From: JAAYYY01 sp964579295
Lineage (GTDB): Bacteria; Chloroflexota; Anaerolineae; Promineifilales; Promineifilaceae
Assembly (NCBI GenBank): GCA_964579295.1
Contig: CAZOGK010000012.1
Location: 25,943 to 89,942, forward strand
Length of the DNA: 64,000 bases
Reading direction: 5' to 3'
Shown: one piece after another, positions 7,200-14,790 of the stretch
How positions within the stretch are numbered: position 1 is the stretch's first letter
How the letters are laid out: each line of letters opens with the position of its first letter
Translations under genes and position numbers: made by a program
The notes under the pieces: model-generated
Seen by the model: only the letters and a program-made list of their open reading frames with translations
Told to the model about the DNA's origin: nothing
Databases searched by the model: none

Positions 7200-7820
7200 T
7201 CAGCCGGCGAAGCGCACCACCTCGCCCAGAGGCCGGCGCTCCTTTACGCGCTCCTGCGCCGGATAACCCAGGGTAATCAACCCCTGCGGCTCCCAGCCTG
7301 CCGGCAGCTCCAGGACGCGGCGGACCGTCTCCTGGGCAAAGAGCGGGGCGCACAGCCAGCAGCCGCCCAGCCCCAGCGCGTGCGCCGCCAGCAGCAGGTT
7401 TTGCCCGGCCATCGCGGTGCTCTGCACCGCCATGAGCCGCTCGTTCCGCTGGCGCCGCTCGTCGGGGTAATGGTCCATGTCGGCCATCGTCAGGCAGACG
7501 ACGATGAGCAGCGGCGCGCCGCTCAGCCGGCGGTAGGAGCGGGCGACGTCGGCGGCGATGACTTCTTCCGGCACCCCATCCGCTTCCAGGTCGGCGCGCA
7601 GGCGCGCGCCCATGGCCTCTGCCAGGCGGATGCGCGCCGCGGCCGATTCCACCACGGCAAAACGCCAGGGCTGGCGATTGTGAGCCGAGGGCGCCCAGGC
7701 CGCCGCGCGCAATAGCTCTTCCAGCAGATCAGCCGGCACCGGCTCCGCCCGATAGCGGCGGATGGAGCGGCGTGCGGCGATAGCATCCAGGACGGCGCGC
7801 GCCCGATCGTCGGCCCCCAT
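7200..7820 (-). CDS. Nitroreductase-family protein, FbiB C-terminal-domain-like
   Basis: A 206-residue FMN-dependent nitroreductase fold: RRSIRRYRAEPVP near residue 15, AAWAPSAHNRQPWRF near 40-55 (FMN phosphate contact), and QSTAMAGQNLLLAAHALGLGGCWLCAPLF near 130-155, ending with GWEPQGLITLGYPAQ. This pattern is closest in my recollection to the C-terminal domain of FbiB, which reduces dehydro-F420-0 in F420 biosynthesis. The glutamate-ligase half of FbiB/CofE is absent here, so a stand-alone reductase is proposed. A different nitroreductase role is possible. It overlaps the upstream methyltransferase by one base (TGATG) and is last in a four-gene operon. Confidence 0.75.
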   Translation of the reverse strand: MGADDRARAVLDAIAARRSIRRYRAEPVPADLLEELLRAAAWAPSAHNRQPWRFAVVESAAARIRLAEAMGARLRADLEADGVPEEVIAADVARSYRRLSGAPLLIVVCLTMADMDHYPDERRQRNERLMAVQSTAMAGQNLLLAAHALGLGGCWLCAPLFAQETVRRVLELPAGWEPQGLITLGYPAQERVKERRPLGEVVRFAG

Positions 7821-8602
7821 CAGTCGTTCCAGCAGCGGAAGACGCCGGTTAGCTTATTCACGCGGAAGGCGCCATTTTCGGCGATCTCCAGTTCCAGCCG
7901 CTCGCGCAGAAGCGCCCACAGCTCCTCGTCGTCCTCATCGAAACCGCCTATGGAGCGAGGGCTGGTAGCGACGTAGTCGATCACCGGCTGGACTTCGCGG
8001 AAGACCAGCGCGCTGGATAGGTCGATGCGTTGTACGTGCGCGAAGTGGCGCTGAAGGAAGGCGGCGCCATTCTCCAGGGTAAACGCAAGAAGGCCCCACG
8101 CCGGCTCATAATCGCGGCCAAGATGTGTCGAGACCCGCTGCACGAGCCGGGGCAGCTCCATCATGGTGCTGGCGCTATTTGTTGCTGCCAGCAGCACACC
8201 GCCCGCCCGCAACACGCGCGCAAACTCTGCCAGCGCCCTGTCTTTATCGGGCACATGATAGATCATATGGTTCGCCAGCAGGACGTCGACGCTGTTGCCG
8301 GCGAGCGGCAGGCGATTTGCGTCCAGATTGACGCGCGCCGGCGCAGCTACTACCTGCAACATGCCCAGAGATAAGTCGCCGGCCACGTAATGGGGCGTGC
8401 GTGCCCGCACGGCCTCGACGTAAGCGCCCGCTCCACAGCCCACGTCTACGACCAGCTCGTCGCCGCGCCACTCGACCTGATCGAGTACCCAGGCCATGAA
8501 GTCGCGTTTGGGCTCTGTATAAAGCTCATGCGTGCGGATGCGGGTTGCGAGGTTTGTATCGGTGGCGTATTGCTCCTGGACGAAACGGCTATCATCATAC
8601 AT
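7820..8602 (-). CDS. Class I SAM-dependent methyltransferase
   Basis: A 260-residue protein with a Methyltransf_11-type core: motif I ELVVDVGCGAGAYVEAVRAR near residues 48-67, then VAGDLSLGMLQ, LPLAGNSVDVLLANHMIYHVPDKDRALAEFARVLRAGGVLLAATNS (about 95-145). The rest is helical with no substrate signature. ATG 8602 is chosen because GGAAG stands 7 nt upstream and the start follows the GNAT stop (8616) by 13 nt; longer starts overlap the GNAT gene. It belongs to the minus-strand operon that starts at 9919. Substrate unknown. Confidence 0.83.
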   Translation of the reverse strand: MYDDSRFVQEQYATDTNLATRIRTHELYTEPKRDFMAWVLDQVEWRGDELVVDVGCGAGAYVEAVRARTPHYVAGDLSLGMLQVVAAPARVNLDANRLPLAGNSVDVLLANHMIYHVPDKDRALAEFARVLRAGGVLLAATNSASTMMELPRLVQRVSTHLGRDYEPAWGLLAFTLENGAAFLQRHFAHVQRIDLSSALVFREVQPVIDYVATSPRSIGGFDEDDEELWALLRERLELEIAENGAFRVNKLTGVFRCWND

Positions 8603-8615
8603 TCGTCTACTTCCT

Positions 8616-9134
8616 TCACTCGGGCGGCCAGGGTGGCCGGGCCAGCAGGATGGCGCGCACGCCGCTGGGAAAGCGCAGCAGCCGTTGCGCGCGGAAGCCC
8701 AGACGCCGGTAGAGGGCCAGGGCGCGCTCGTTGTCGAGGCGTACTGCCAGCTCCAGCCGCTGCGCCCCGGCGGCGACGGCCAGCGCTCCCAGCACGCGCA
8801 CCAGGGCCGTCCCCAGCCCCTGCCCGCGCAACGCGGCGGCAACCGTCAGATCGGCAATCTCGGCGACGGTGTCACTATAGCTGATAACCTGCCCGCTGGC
8901 GACGGGACGCGCTGGCTCGCCGGCGTGGGCCAGCACCTGCAGGAGCCGGCCCGATTCCTGCAGGCGTAACGCGCTGTCATAGCGGGCAGCGAAGTCATGG
9001 AATGGCTCGTCGGGGAAGCAGCCGGCGTGCAGCGCCGCCAGATCGGCGCGGGTAGCCAGGCGGAAGCGAACAGGGATGGGCAGTGGCGCCGGCGGTTGGA
9101 GCAGTTCTGGAGCGGGGGTCGGCGAAAAATTCAA
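8616..9134 (-). CDS. GNAT-family N-acetyltransferase
   Basis: A 172-residue protein with the GNAT fold. The acetyl-CoA-binding motif A is seen as IADLTVAAALRGQGLGTALVRVL (Q/R-x-x-G-x-G/A) near residues 92-114, followed by the motif B region NERALALYRRLGFRAQRLLRF. The apparent start is a TTG only 5 nt after the stop of the preceding TIM-barrel gene, without a clear Shine-Dalgarno sequence, so the exact N-terminus is uncertain. Substrate unknown. It is the second gene of the operon 9919 to 7200. Confidence 0.8.
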   Translation of the reverse strand: MNFSPTPAPELLQPPAPLPIPVRFRLATRADLAALHAGCFPDEPFHDFAARYDSALRLQESGRLLQVLAHAGEPARPVASGQVISYSDTVAEIADLTVAAALRGQGLGTALVRVLGALAVAAGAQRLELAVRLDNERALALYRRLGFRAQRLLRFPSGVRAILLARPPWPPE

Positions 9135-9139
9135 GCAGG

Positions 9140-9919
9140 TCAGGCCAGATCGAAAAACGAGAGGCTGGACGAGATGGTCTCCCAGGTGGGCATCTCCAAC
9201 GTCAGGAGCGGCGGCGACGGTAAGGCCCGTAGCTGGCGCAGGATGTCATGATAGTCGATGATGCCCGTGTCCAGCGGGAGATGCTTATCGAGGATGCCAT
9301 CCGTGTTGTTGAGGTGACAGACCCGCAAATAGGGCCCCAGCACGCTAATCCAGTGGCTCAGCGGCGCCTGCGAGAAGAGAGCCGCGTGCGACAGATCCAG
9401 GCAGGCGCGTATGGCCGGATGATCGACCGCCGCCAGAACTTCGTAGAGGATTTCTGGCTCAGGCGACCACATATTCTCCAGCAGTACAATGAGGCCGCGC
9501 GCGGCGACTTCCTCGACCAACGGCCGCCAGAAGGCTACCTGCCGCTCGTGCCAGCCGTCCCGGTAGTTAGCCAGCTTCCAGCCGCCCATATAATTGGCGT
9601 GAAAAATAATGTAGTCTCCCCCGAGGCGAGCGGCAATATCGATGCCCTGCCGATAGCGGCGCAAGGTCAGCGCTGTCACTTCGGGATCGAGGCTGGCGGA
9701 AATCATGTCGTAAAAGGCGCCGTGGAAGCCGAGGGAGCCGGAGAAGCCCGCAAGCTGAGACTGATAGTGGGAGACTGCCCGCTCAGCCTCGCCCTGGCTG
9801 CTGAGGAGCGCCGGATCGGCGAACATATGCAGCTCTAGCCCGCCGCCAACCCGCTGGGCAAGAGGTCGGTAAGCGGCGATGTCTTCCTGGGAGTAAGCGG
9901 TGAATGAAACCCGGTCCAT
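9140..9919 (-). CDS. Sugar phosphate isomerase/epimerase-like TIM-barrel protein
   Basis: A 259-residue AP-endonuclease-2/xylose-isomerase-like TIM barrel. Metal-site residues expected for this fold are visible: His and Glu in LGGDYIIFHANYMGG and GLIVLLENMWSPEPE, Asp/His in AIRACLDLSHAALFSQ, His in LRVCHLNNTDG, and a late Glu in PPLLTLEMPTWE. Such proteins isomerise or epimerise sugars or inositols using a divalent metal; the substrate is not predictable. ATG 9919 has no strong ribosome site, but a TTGCCA-17-TAACGT promoter lies just upstream, giving a short leader. It heads an operon with GNAT, methyltransferase and nitroreductase genes. Confidence 0.78.
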   Translation of the reverse strand: MDRVSFTAYSQEDIAAYRPLAQRVGGGLELHMFADPALLSSQGEAERAVSHYQSQLAGFSGSLGFHGAFYDMISASLDPEVTALTLRRYRQGIDIAARLGGDYIIFHANYMGGWKLANYRDGWHERQVAFWRPLVEEVAARGLIVLLENMWSPEPEILYEVLAAVDHPAIRACLDLSHAALFSQAPLSHWISVLGPYLRVCHLNNTDGILDKHLPLDTGIIDYHDILRQLRALPSPPLLTLEMPTWETISSSLSFFDLA

Positions 9920-9936
9920 CTTCGTGTGCGGGAAAA

Positions 9937-9965
9937 ACGTTAACTGATTGAACACGTTCTGGCAA
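9937..9965 (-). promoter_or_regulatory. Promoter of the TIM-barrel/GNAT/methyltransferase/nitroreductase operon
   Basis: Minus-strand TTGCCA (9960-9965), 17-nt spacer, TAACGT (9937-9942). The predicted start lies about 10 nt before the ATG at 9919, which fits the lack of a Shine-Dalgarno sequence there. Confidence 0.5.
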
Positions 9966-10029
9966 CCAGCGGTGGGCCAGCCGTGGTTGTTTGTGATTCC
10001 CTCCCACTCTCGGCCTCGGTTCCTAACAC

Positions 10030-10054
10030 AAAAAGCCTTGCGCAAGGCAAGGCT
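10030..10054 (-). terminator. Terminator-like hairpin on the minus strand
   Basis: AGCCTTG and CAAGGCT (10034-10040, 10048-10054) pair around a 7-nt loop. On the minus strand five T follow. No minus-strand gene is upstream, so it may insulate the operon at 9919 from antisense transcription, or be chance. Confidence 0.4.
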
Positions 10055-10206
10055 CCTTGTGGGAAGAGGAGAAAAAAGGAGGACTTCTTGATCAATTTGC
10101 AGTTTTCCCGGCGCAACGCTGGCCAGAGGGTGATGGGCCTGTTGTTCCGGTCCCTGCCAATCTATTGTCCAGTATAGATGAGAGCGCGGATGCGGTCAGG
10201 AAAGTT

Positions 10207-10215
10207 TGTTACAAT
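10207..10215 (+). promoter_or_regulatory. Extended -10 promoter of the zinc-ribbon protein gene
   Basis: TGTTACAAT is an extended -10 (TGn followed by TACAAT, 10210-10215). There is no good -35, as is usual for extended -10 promoters. The predicted start near 10222 falls inside the palindrome at 10218-10239. Confidence 0.6.
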
Positions 10216-10217
10216 CA

Positions 10218-10239
10218 AAGTGTAAATTACTTTACACTT
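10218..10239. promoter_or_regulatory. Perfect 9-bp inverted-repeat operator over the transcription start
   Basis: AAGTGTAAA and TTTACACTT flank a TTAC spacer. All nine positions match. The site begins 3 nt after the -10 and covers the predicted +1, the classic place for a repressor. The 7-4-7 core (GTGTAAA-N4-TTTACAC) has the geometry of a Rex site but not its sequence. The cognate regulator is unknown. Confidence 0.6.
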
Positions 10240-10263
10240 GTCTCGTGGGAAAGGACTTTGAGC

Positions 10264-11070
10264 GTGCGCTGCGCCATCTGTGATCAGGCCCTACTGGAAG
10301 ATGAACCTGTCTGCTGGCAGTGCGGCAGCCCCGTAGCCCCGCGCCCCGCGCCCGACGCGCCTGTCGCACCGGTCGCCGAACCCCAATGGCCCATTCCGCG
10401 CCCAGAGCGCAAGCTCGCACAGCGCCGGGTCTACGTGACGCTGGGCATCCTGATCGTCGGCGCGGTCCTGCTCTTTGCCGCCTACCGGGCGCGCCAGCCC
10501 AACGCCGAGCGTAACGGCGCTACGGCGCCGCCCGGTTGGGCCTGGGTCGGGGGCGGCAGCGCCGGCTTCACGCTGCTGCTGCCAGAGCGGTGGGAGGTCG
10601 TCAGCGCCCGCAGCGAACGCCAGGAAGTTAATCTCGCCAGCATGGTAGCTGACACGGCAGCGCTCAGCAGCGCGCTGCAGCCGCTGAGCGAAGCGGATAC
10701 CAGCCTGCGCCCGGTGCTGTATGCCCATGGCCCCTTGCTGGAGGTTCCCTGGGAAAATGGGCAGGCGCTGGTCGCGCGCAGCCCCAATCTGAACCAGCTA
10801 GAGAACGGCGCGATCGTTGCGCTGGCGCAGCAACTGGCGCGGGAGATGGCGCTAGAGCTGGACGCGGCGCGCGTGGTGGGCAGCCGCGCGCAGGGCTACG
10901 TCTATCTCAGCCTGAACGGCGAAGTCGAGGGCGCTCCCCGGCGCTGCCAGCAGCGAATCTATCCGGGGCCCGTGGAGGCGCTGCTCATCGTCGCCTGCGC
11001 GCGACCGGATGCCGGCTTCCAGGAGACGGTTAACCAGATCCTGGCCAGTTTCCAGCCGCTTGCGCCTTAG
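10264..11070 (+). CDS. Zinc-ribbon membrane-anchored protein of unknown function
   Basis: A 268-residue protein. The N-terminus is a compact zinc ribbon (Cys3-x2-Cys6 and Cys17-x2-Cys20), followed by a Pro/Ala linker, one transmembrane segment at about 55-74 (VYVTLGILIVGAVLLFAAY), and a roughly 190-residue extracytoplasmic domain starting FTLLLPERWEVVS. That domain resembles PsbP/DUF1795-like folds in which a stretch of small-molecule or stress proteins is found, but I cannot assign it. The GTG at 10264 is chosen because AAAGGA lies 8 nt upstream; a TTG at 10258 is too close to it. Expression is probably repressible through the operator at 10218-10239. Confidence 0.72.
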   Translation: MRCAICDQALLEDEPVCWQCGSPVAPRPAPDAPVAPVAEPQWPIPRPERKLAQRRVYVTLGILIVGAVLLFAAYRARQPNAERNGATAPPGWAWVGGGSAGFTLLLPERWEVVSARSERQEVNLASMVADTAALSSALQPLSEADTSLRPVLYAHGPLLEVPWENGQALVARSPNLNQLENGAIVALAQQLAREMALELDAARVVGSRAQGYVYLSLNGEVEGAPRRCQQRIYPGPVEALLIVACARPDAGFQETVNQILASFQPLAP

Positions 11071-11093
11071 TCGCCGGCCAGCCTTCCCTGACC

Positions 11094-11122
11094 TTGACGC
11101 TCCCCTACCCCCCCAGTACAAT
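11094..11122 (+). promoter_or_regulatory. Consensus promoter giving a leaderless mRNA for the DUF1385 gene
   Basis: TTGACG (11094-11099), exactly 17 nt, TACAAT (11117-11122), then 7 nt to the ATG at 11130. The start codon should coincide with +1. Confidence 0.8.
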
Positions 11123-11129
11123 CGGCCTC

Positions 11130-12131
11130 ATGTCCAATTCTGAGCAAGCTCCCCGTGCTAAGGGTAGTTTTAACTACGGCGGCCAGGCAGTCATCGAGGG
11201 CGTCATGATGCGCGGCTCGCGTGCGCTGGCCGTGGCCGTGCGCGACCCACAGGGGCAGATCGTCGTCCACACCGAACCGCTTGACGCCCGTATTTACGGC
11301 GGCAAGGTGGCGCGCATTCCCTTTCTGCGCGGCCTGACCCTCCTCTGGGATGCGCTCGGCCTGGGGATCAAGGCGCTTATGTTCTCGGCGAACGTGGCGC
11401 TGGCCGAGGAAGAGCAGGAAGAGGAGGCGCCGCACAGCGTGTTCGAAGGGCCGGCCCAGTGGGGAACCGTTCTCTTATCTCTGTCCCTTTCCATTCTGCT
11501 CTTTTTCCTCTTTCCGGCCTTCGTCGGCGATGTCGCCGTGCGCTGGCTGCGTCTCGAGCCGGCGCCGGTGCTAAGCAACGTCGTCGAAGGCGTTGTCCGC
11601 CTGCTGCTGCTCATCGGCTACATCCGCGCCATCAGCCTCATGCCTGACATTCGCCGGCTGTTCGGCTACCACGGCGCCGAGCATAAGACGATCAACGCCT
11701 ACGAGGCCGGCGCCCCGCTGACGCCGGAGCAGGTGTCGCACTTCTCGCTGGAACACCCGCGCTGCGGCACCGCCTTTCTGCTGACTGTGGTTATCATTTC
11801 GATTCTCGTCTATACCCTACTACCGCCCATGTCGCTGCCGGTCCGGCTGCTTTCCCGCGTCCTGCTGCTACCGCTCATTGCGGGCATCGCCTATGAGTTC
11901 ATCCGCTTTACAGCTCGCCATCAGGGAAATCCGCTGATCCGTCTGCTGACACGGCCCAACCTGGCTATGCAGCGGCTGACAACGCGCGAGCCGGAGCCGG
12001 AGATGCTGGAAGTCGCCATTCTGGCGCTGCAGGAGGTGCTGGCCTACGAAGCCAGCAGCCTGCCGGTGCGCAGCGGCGACGTTCTGGCGAGTACGGCGCC
12101 GGAAGACGTGGACGCCGCGCTCCCTGCCTGA
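11130..12131 (+). CDS. DUF1385 (YqhQ-family) integral membrane protein
   Basis: A 333-residue protein with both DUF1385 hallmarks: YGGQAVIEGVMMRG near residue 12 and YHGAEHKTINAYEAG near 180, followed by HPRCGTAFLLTVVIISILVY. Hydrophobic segments lie around residues 112-132, 150-172, 212-232 and 240-260. The family (B. subtilis YqhQ) is widespread, membrane-bound and biochemically uncharacterised; the conserved Glu/His/Cys residues suggest metal binding or catalysis (inference). A longer in-frame start at 11094 would translate through the -35 element, so ATG 11130 with a leaderless transcript is preferred. mdh follows 65 bp downstream. Confidence 0.9.
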   Translation: MSNSEQAPRAKGSFNYGGQAVIEGVMMRGSRALAVAVRDPQGQIVVHTEPLDARIYGGKVARIPFLRGLTLLWDALGLGIKALMFSANVALAEEEQEEEAPHSVFEGPAQWGTVLLSLSLSILLFFLFPAFVGDVAVRWLRLEPAPVLSNVVEGVVRLLLLIGYIRAISLMPDIRRLFGYHGAEHKTINAYEAGAPLTPEQVSHFSLEHPRCGTAFLLTVVIISILVYTLLPPMSLPVRLLSRVLLLPLIAGIAYEFIRFTARHQGNPLIRLLTRPNLAMQRLTTREPEPEMLEVAILALQEVLAYEASSLPVRSGDVLASTAPEDVDAALPA

Positions 12132-12196
12132 CCCCTTACCCACCCTGTGAACCACTCCAGTCATCCAACTAGCCAACGAAAAGCGAGGGAAAACAG

Positions 12197-13141
12197 ATGA
12201 AAAACAAGGTCGCGTTGTACGGAGCCGGCAACGTGGGGGCTACCACCGCCCACTGGCTGGCGCAAATGGAGATTGCCGATCTGGTCCTCTTCGACATTTT
12301 TGGTCAGATTGGCGCCGGCAAGGCGCTGGACCTGTATCAGTCCGGGCCGCCAATTGGGTTCGACGGCCGCATCTACGGCAGCAACGACCCTGGCATCATC
12401 GCGGGCGCCGACATCGTGGTCGTCACCGCTGGGGTGCCGCGCAAGAAAGACCCGGCGACGGGCAAGTTCCCCAGCCGGGACGAGCTGGTGAAGATCAACC
12501 AGGAGGTGATGGAAGAGGTAGCGCAGAATATTAAGACGCACGCGCCTGACAGCATCGTCGTCCTGGTGACGAACCCGCTCGACGCCATGGCGCACGTCAT
12601 GCTGCACAAGACAGGCTTCGATCCGCGGCGGGTCATCGGCCAGGCCGGCGCGCTGGACACGGCGCGCTACAAGACATTTATCGCCGAGGAGCTGGGCGTG
12701 AGCGTCGAGGACGTGCACGGCATCGTACTCGGCGGCCACGGCGACACGATGGTGCCCCTGCCGCGCCTGACCTCGGTCGCCGGCATTCCGGTCACCGAGC
12801 TGATCAGCCAGGAACGTCTGGATGCGATCATAGAGCGCACGCGCAAGGGCGGCGGCGAGATCGTCGGCCTGCTCGGCTACAGCGGCTACTATGCCCCGGC
12901 CGCCGGCACCGCCATTATGGTCGAGTCAATCCTTAAGGACAAGAAGCGGGTTATTCCCAGCGCCGTCTACACCCAGGGCGAATACGGCTACCAGGATCTC
13001 TTTATCGGCCTGCCCGCCGTACTGGGTCGCGAGGGCGTGGAACAGATCATCGAGTTCGAGCTGACCGCCGAAGAGCGGGCCATGCTCGACCATTCCGCCG
13101 AGGCCGTGCGCTCGGTGGTGGACGTACTCGGCTACGGCTAA
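12197..13141 (+). CDS. mdh: Malate dehydrogenase (NAD-dependent)
   Basis: A 314-residue LDH/MDH-superfamily enzyme interconverting malate and oxaloacetate in the TCA cycle. Seen: the nucleotide-binding GAGNVGATTAHWL at residues 9-21, the acidic LVLFDIF strand end preferring NAD, the substrate-arginine loop GVPRKKDPATGKFPSRDELVKIN, VTNPLDAMAHVM, and the catalytic histidine motif LGGHGDTMVPLPR near residue 176. The GVPRKK loop favours malate over lactate. A Shine-Dalgarno AGCGAGGG lies just upstream. A rho-independent terminator follows the stop. Confidence 0.95.
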   Translation: MKNKVALYGAGNVGATTAHWLAQMEIADLVLFDIFGQIGAGKALDLYQSGPPIGFDGRIYGSNDPGIIAGADIVVVTAGVPRKKDPATGKFPSRDELVKINQEVMEEVAQNIKTHAPDSIVVLVTNPLDAMAHVMLHKTGFDPRRVIGQAGALDTARYKTFIAEELGVSVEDVHGIVLGGHGDTMVPLPRLTSVAGIPVTELISQERLDAIIERTRKGGGEIVGLLGYSGYYAPAAGTAIMVESILKDKKRVIPSAVYTQGEYGYQDLFIGLPAVLGREGVEQIIEFELTAEERAMLDHSAEAVRSVVDVLGYG

Positions 13142-13165
13142 CAGCGTCTCTGCCAACACGTAACA

Positions 13166-13195
13166 GGCCCTTGCCCACCGGCGAGGGCCTTTTTT
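13166..13195 (+). terminator. Rho-independent terminator of mdh
   Basis: A 10-bp stem (one G:U) with a CACC loop, arms 13166-13175 and 13180-13189, followed by TTTTTT. It separates mdh from the convergent GNAT gene that ends at 13197. Confidence 0.9.
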
Positions 13196-13196
13196 G

Positions 13197-13766
13197 TCAG
13201 GCGCCCTCTGGCCGCTCCCCTACCCGCTTGGCCATGATAATATCCGGCTTGCCCCAGCCGTTGGCATCGGGTACCACGCCGACGATGGCATAACCCAGCT
13301 TCTGGTAAAACTCGAAGGGATGCCCGCGCCGGTTCTGGATCTGCGCCAGATGGGCGAGCGGATCGGGATAGAGGTCGATACCCGCCAGTGTGGTCATGTC
13401 ATCTTCGTCGTCGCTGCCCAGCATGATGGTCAGCCCGCCGCGCTGCCGCACCTGCTCCTCGAAATCGGCCACCAGTGCCCGGCCGATGCCCTGTCTCTGG
13501 CACGACGGATCGACGACGAGCGGGTGCAGCTCCCAGACGTGGCCGTCGTACTCAGAGATGCCGCCAATCCAGCCAAGTACGTTGCCCCGTTCGTCGAGCG
13601 CGACACGGCTGATGCGATCGCTGGCAAACGACTCTAGCACCTCGGCAATCCCTGTGTCCAGGTCGGTCCAGTAGCCAGGCCAATGCTCCTCAAAGCCAAT
13701 GATAAGCAGCCTGGCTATCTGGCGAATACGCGCAGTATGGTGCGGCCGCAGATCTACGATTTTCAT
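13197..13766 (-). CDS. GNAT acetyltransferase, AAC(6')-like
   Basis: A 189-residue GNAT protein. Motif A reads WELHPLVVDPSCQRQGIGRALVADFEEQ, and the C-terminus has GHPFEFYQKLGYAIVGVVPDANGWGKPDIIMAKRV. This combination, with LGSDDEDDMTTLAGIDLYPDP, is typical of proteins annotated as aminoglycoside 6'-N-acetyltransferase-like in soil bacteria. True aminoglycoside activity is not shown by sequence. Its ATG overlaps the stop of the upstream phosphotransferase by 4 nt (ATGA), so the two are translationally coupled. It is last in a three-gene minus-strand unit beginning at 15801. Confidence 0.82.
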   Translation of the reverse strand: MKIVDLRPHHTARIRQIARLLIIGFEEHWPGYWTDLDTGIAEVLESFASDRISRVALDERGNVLGWIGGISEYDGHVWELHPLVVDPSCQRQGIGRALVADFEEQVRQRGGLTIMLGSDDEDDMTTLAGIDLYPDPLAHLAQIQNRRGHPFEFYQKLGYAIVGVVPDANGWGKPDIIMAKRVGERPEGA

Positions 13767-14773
13767 TCGTGTTCCTCCAGCTCAGCCGCGAAGGCAACAA
13801 AGTCAAAGTCAATGTAGGGCTCGCCCGCTTCCAGCCGTTGCTTGCGTCCGTCCATAAAGCGCCGGGCCAACGGGTCATTAATGTTGTCCACGTCGAAGCT
13901 GCGGTGGAACACGACGTATAAATCGATCTCGCGCAGCTTGAGGAACAGTGGCGCCTTTTCCAGCCAGTACGTCTCCAGGTCGATTTCACGGCGATAGCCT
14001 CGCCAGAAGTTGCTGAGGAAGATGCGCGTGAAGGCGGCGGGGTCGCTTGCCCCTGGCAGCGCATAGAAGAGGGCCAGGGTAACGTCGTAAATATAGTGGC
14101 CGTAACCACAATCATCGAAGTCACAAAAGGTAATCGCACCGGCGTCGTCCACGTGCAGGTTGCCGCCGTGCGGGTCGAAATGGATCATGCCATAGGCGTG
14201 CCGGTCACGCGGCAGCGCCCGCAGCTCGGCGAGCAGCGTCTCATAATGGTGCAGGACAACGCTCTCGGAGGCAGGCAGGTTATCCGCGATGTCCAGCAGC
14301 AGCGGCTCGTCCCAGTGGGCGCGCCAGGTGTCTGGCGGCGCCTCATAACGGCGGGACAGCGCATGAATGCGGCCGAGCGCTGCCCCGTAACGCTCAAAGA
14401 AGGTCGGCCCCCAGATGCCCTCACCCGGCGGCCTGCCCGGCGCCCGCTCGAAAGCGGTCGCCAGAAAATGCGCGCCGTGGCCGTCGCCGATCAACTCTAC
14501 GAGATTGCCCTGGCGCGAGAGCACGGCCCGGCTGGCGGCAGCGCCGCTGTCGGCGAGGAAGTTGATCCAGTCAACCTCACCGCGAATGAGCGGGATGGAG
14601 CGCCGCTCACTGTGGCCGATGCGCAGGATGTACGCCTGCCCCTCCTGTGTGAAGGCGTAAATAAAGCTCTCAAAGCCGCCCAACGCCGTCACCTGCTCCA
14701 GCGCGACGCCAAAGCGGCCCGCCGCCTCGGCAAGGATCTCCTGACTAAAGCGCTGTTTGATGCGGGGGTCCAT
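13763..14773 (-). CDS. Aminoglycoside phosphotransferase-family (APH/choline-kinase-like) protein
   Basis: A 336-residue protein with the small-molecule kinase fold: the catalytic loop YGMIHFDPHGGNLHVDD (H-x-D-x4-N) near residue 195 and the metal-binding ITFCDFDDCGYGHYIYDVT near 215. The N-lobe has GGFESFIYAF and YILRIGHSERRS with the presumed ATP-binding lysine replaced by arginine. The family includes aminoglycoside kinases, choline kinases and type II homoserine kinases; the separate GHMP thrB at 28708 makes a homoserine role unlikely. ATG 14773 has GGAAAGGA upstream. The open frame continues far upstream to 16033, but that part overlaps other genes and is not used. Confidence 0.82.
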   Translation of the reverse strand: MDPRIKQRFSQEILAEAAGRFGVALEQVTALGGFESFIYAFTQEGQAYILRIGHSERRSIPLIRGEVDWINFLADSGAAASRAVLSRQGNLVELIGDGHGAHFLATAFERAPGRPPGEGIWGPTFFERYGAALGRIHALSRRYEAPPDTWRAHWDEPLLLDIADNLPASESVVLHHYETLLAELRALPRDRHAYGMIHFDPHGGNLHVDDAGAITFCDFDDCGYGHYIYDVTLALFYALPGASDPAAFTRIFLSNFWRGYRREIDLETYWLEKAPLFLKLREIDLYVVFHRSFDVDNINDPLARRFMDGRKQRLEAGEPYIDFDFVAFAAELEEHE

Positions 14774-14790
14774 TATCCATCCTTTCCTGG

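Larger units (their letters stand above)
9920..10263. other. Gene-free regulatory region (344 bp) between divergent transcription units
   Basis: No protein or RNA gene was recognised here. It holds the minus-strand promoter of the TIM-barrel operon (9937-9965), a minus-strand hairpin followed by five T (10030-10054), and the plus-strand promoter and palindromic operator of the zinc-ribbon gene (10207-10239). Confidence 0.7.
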
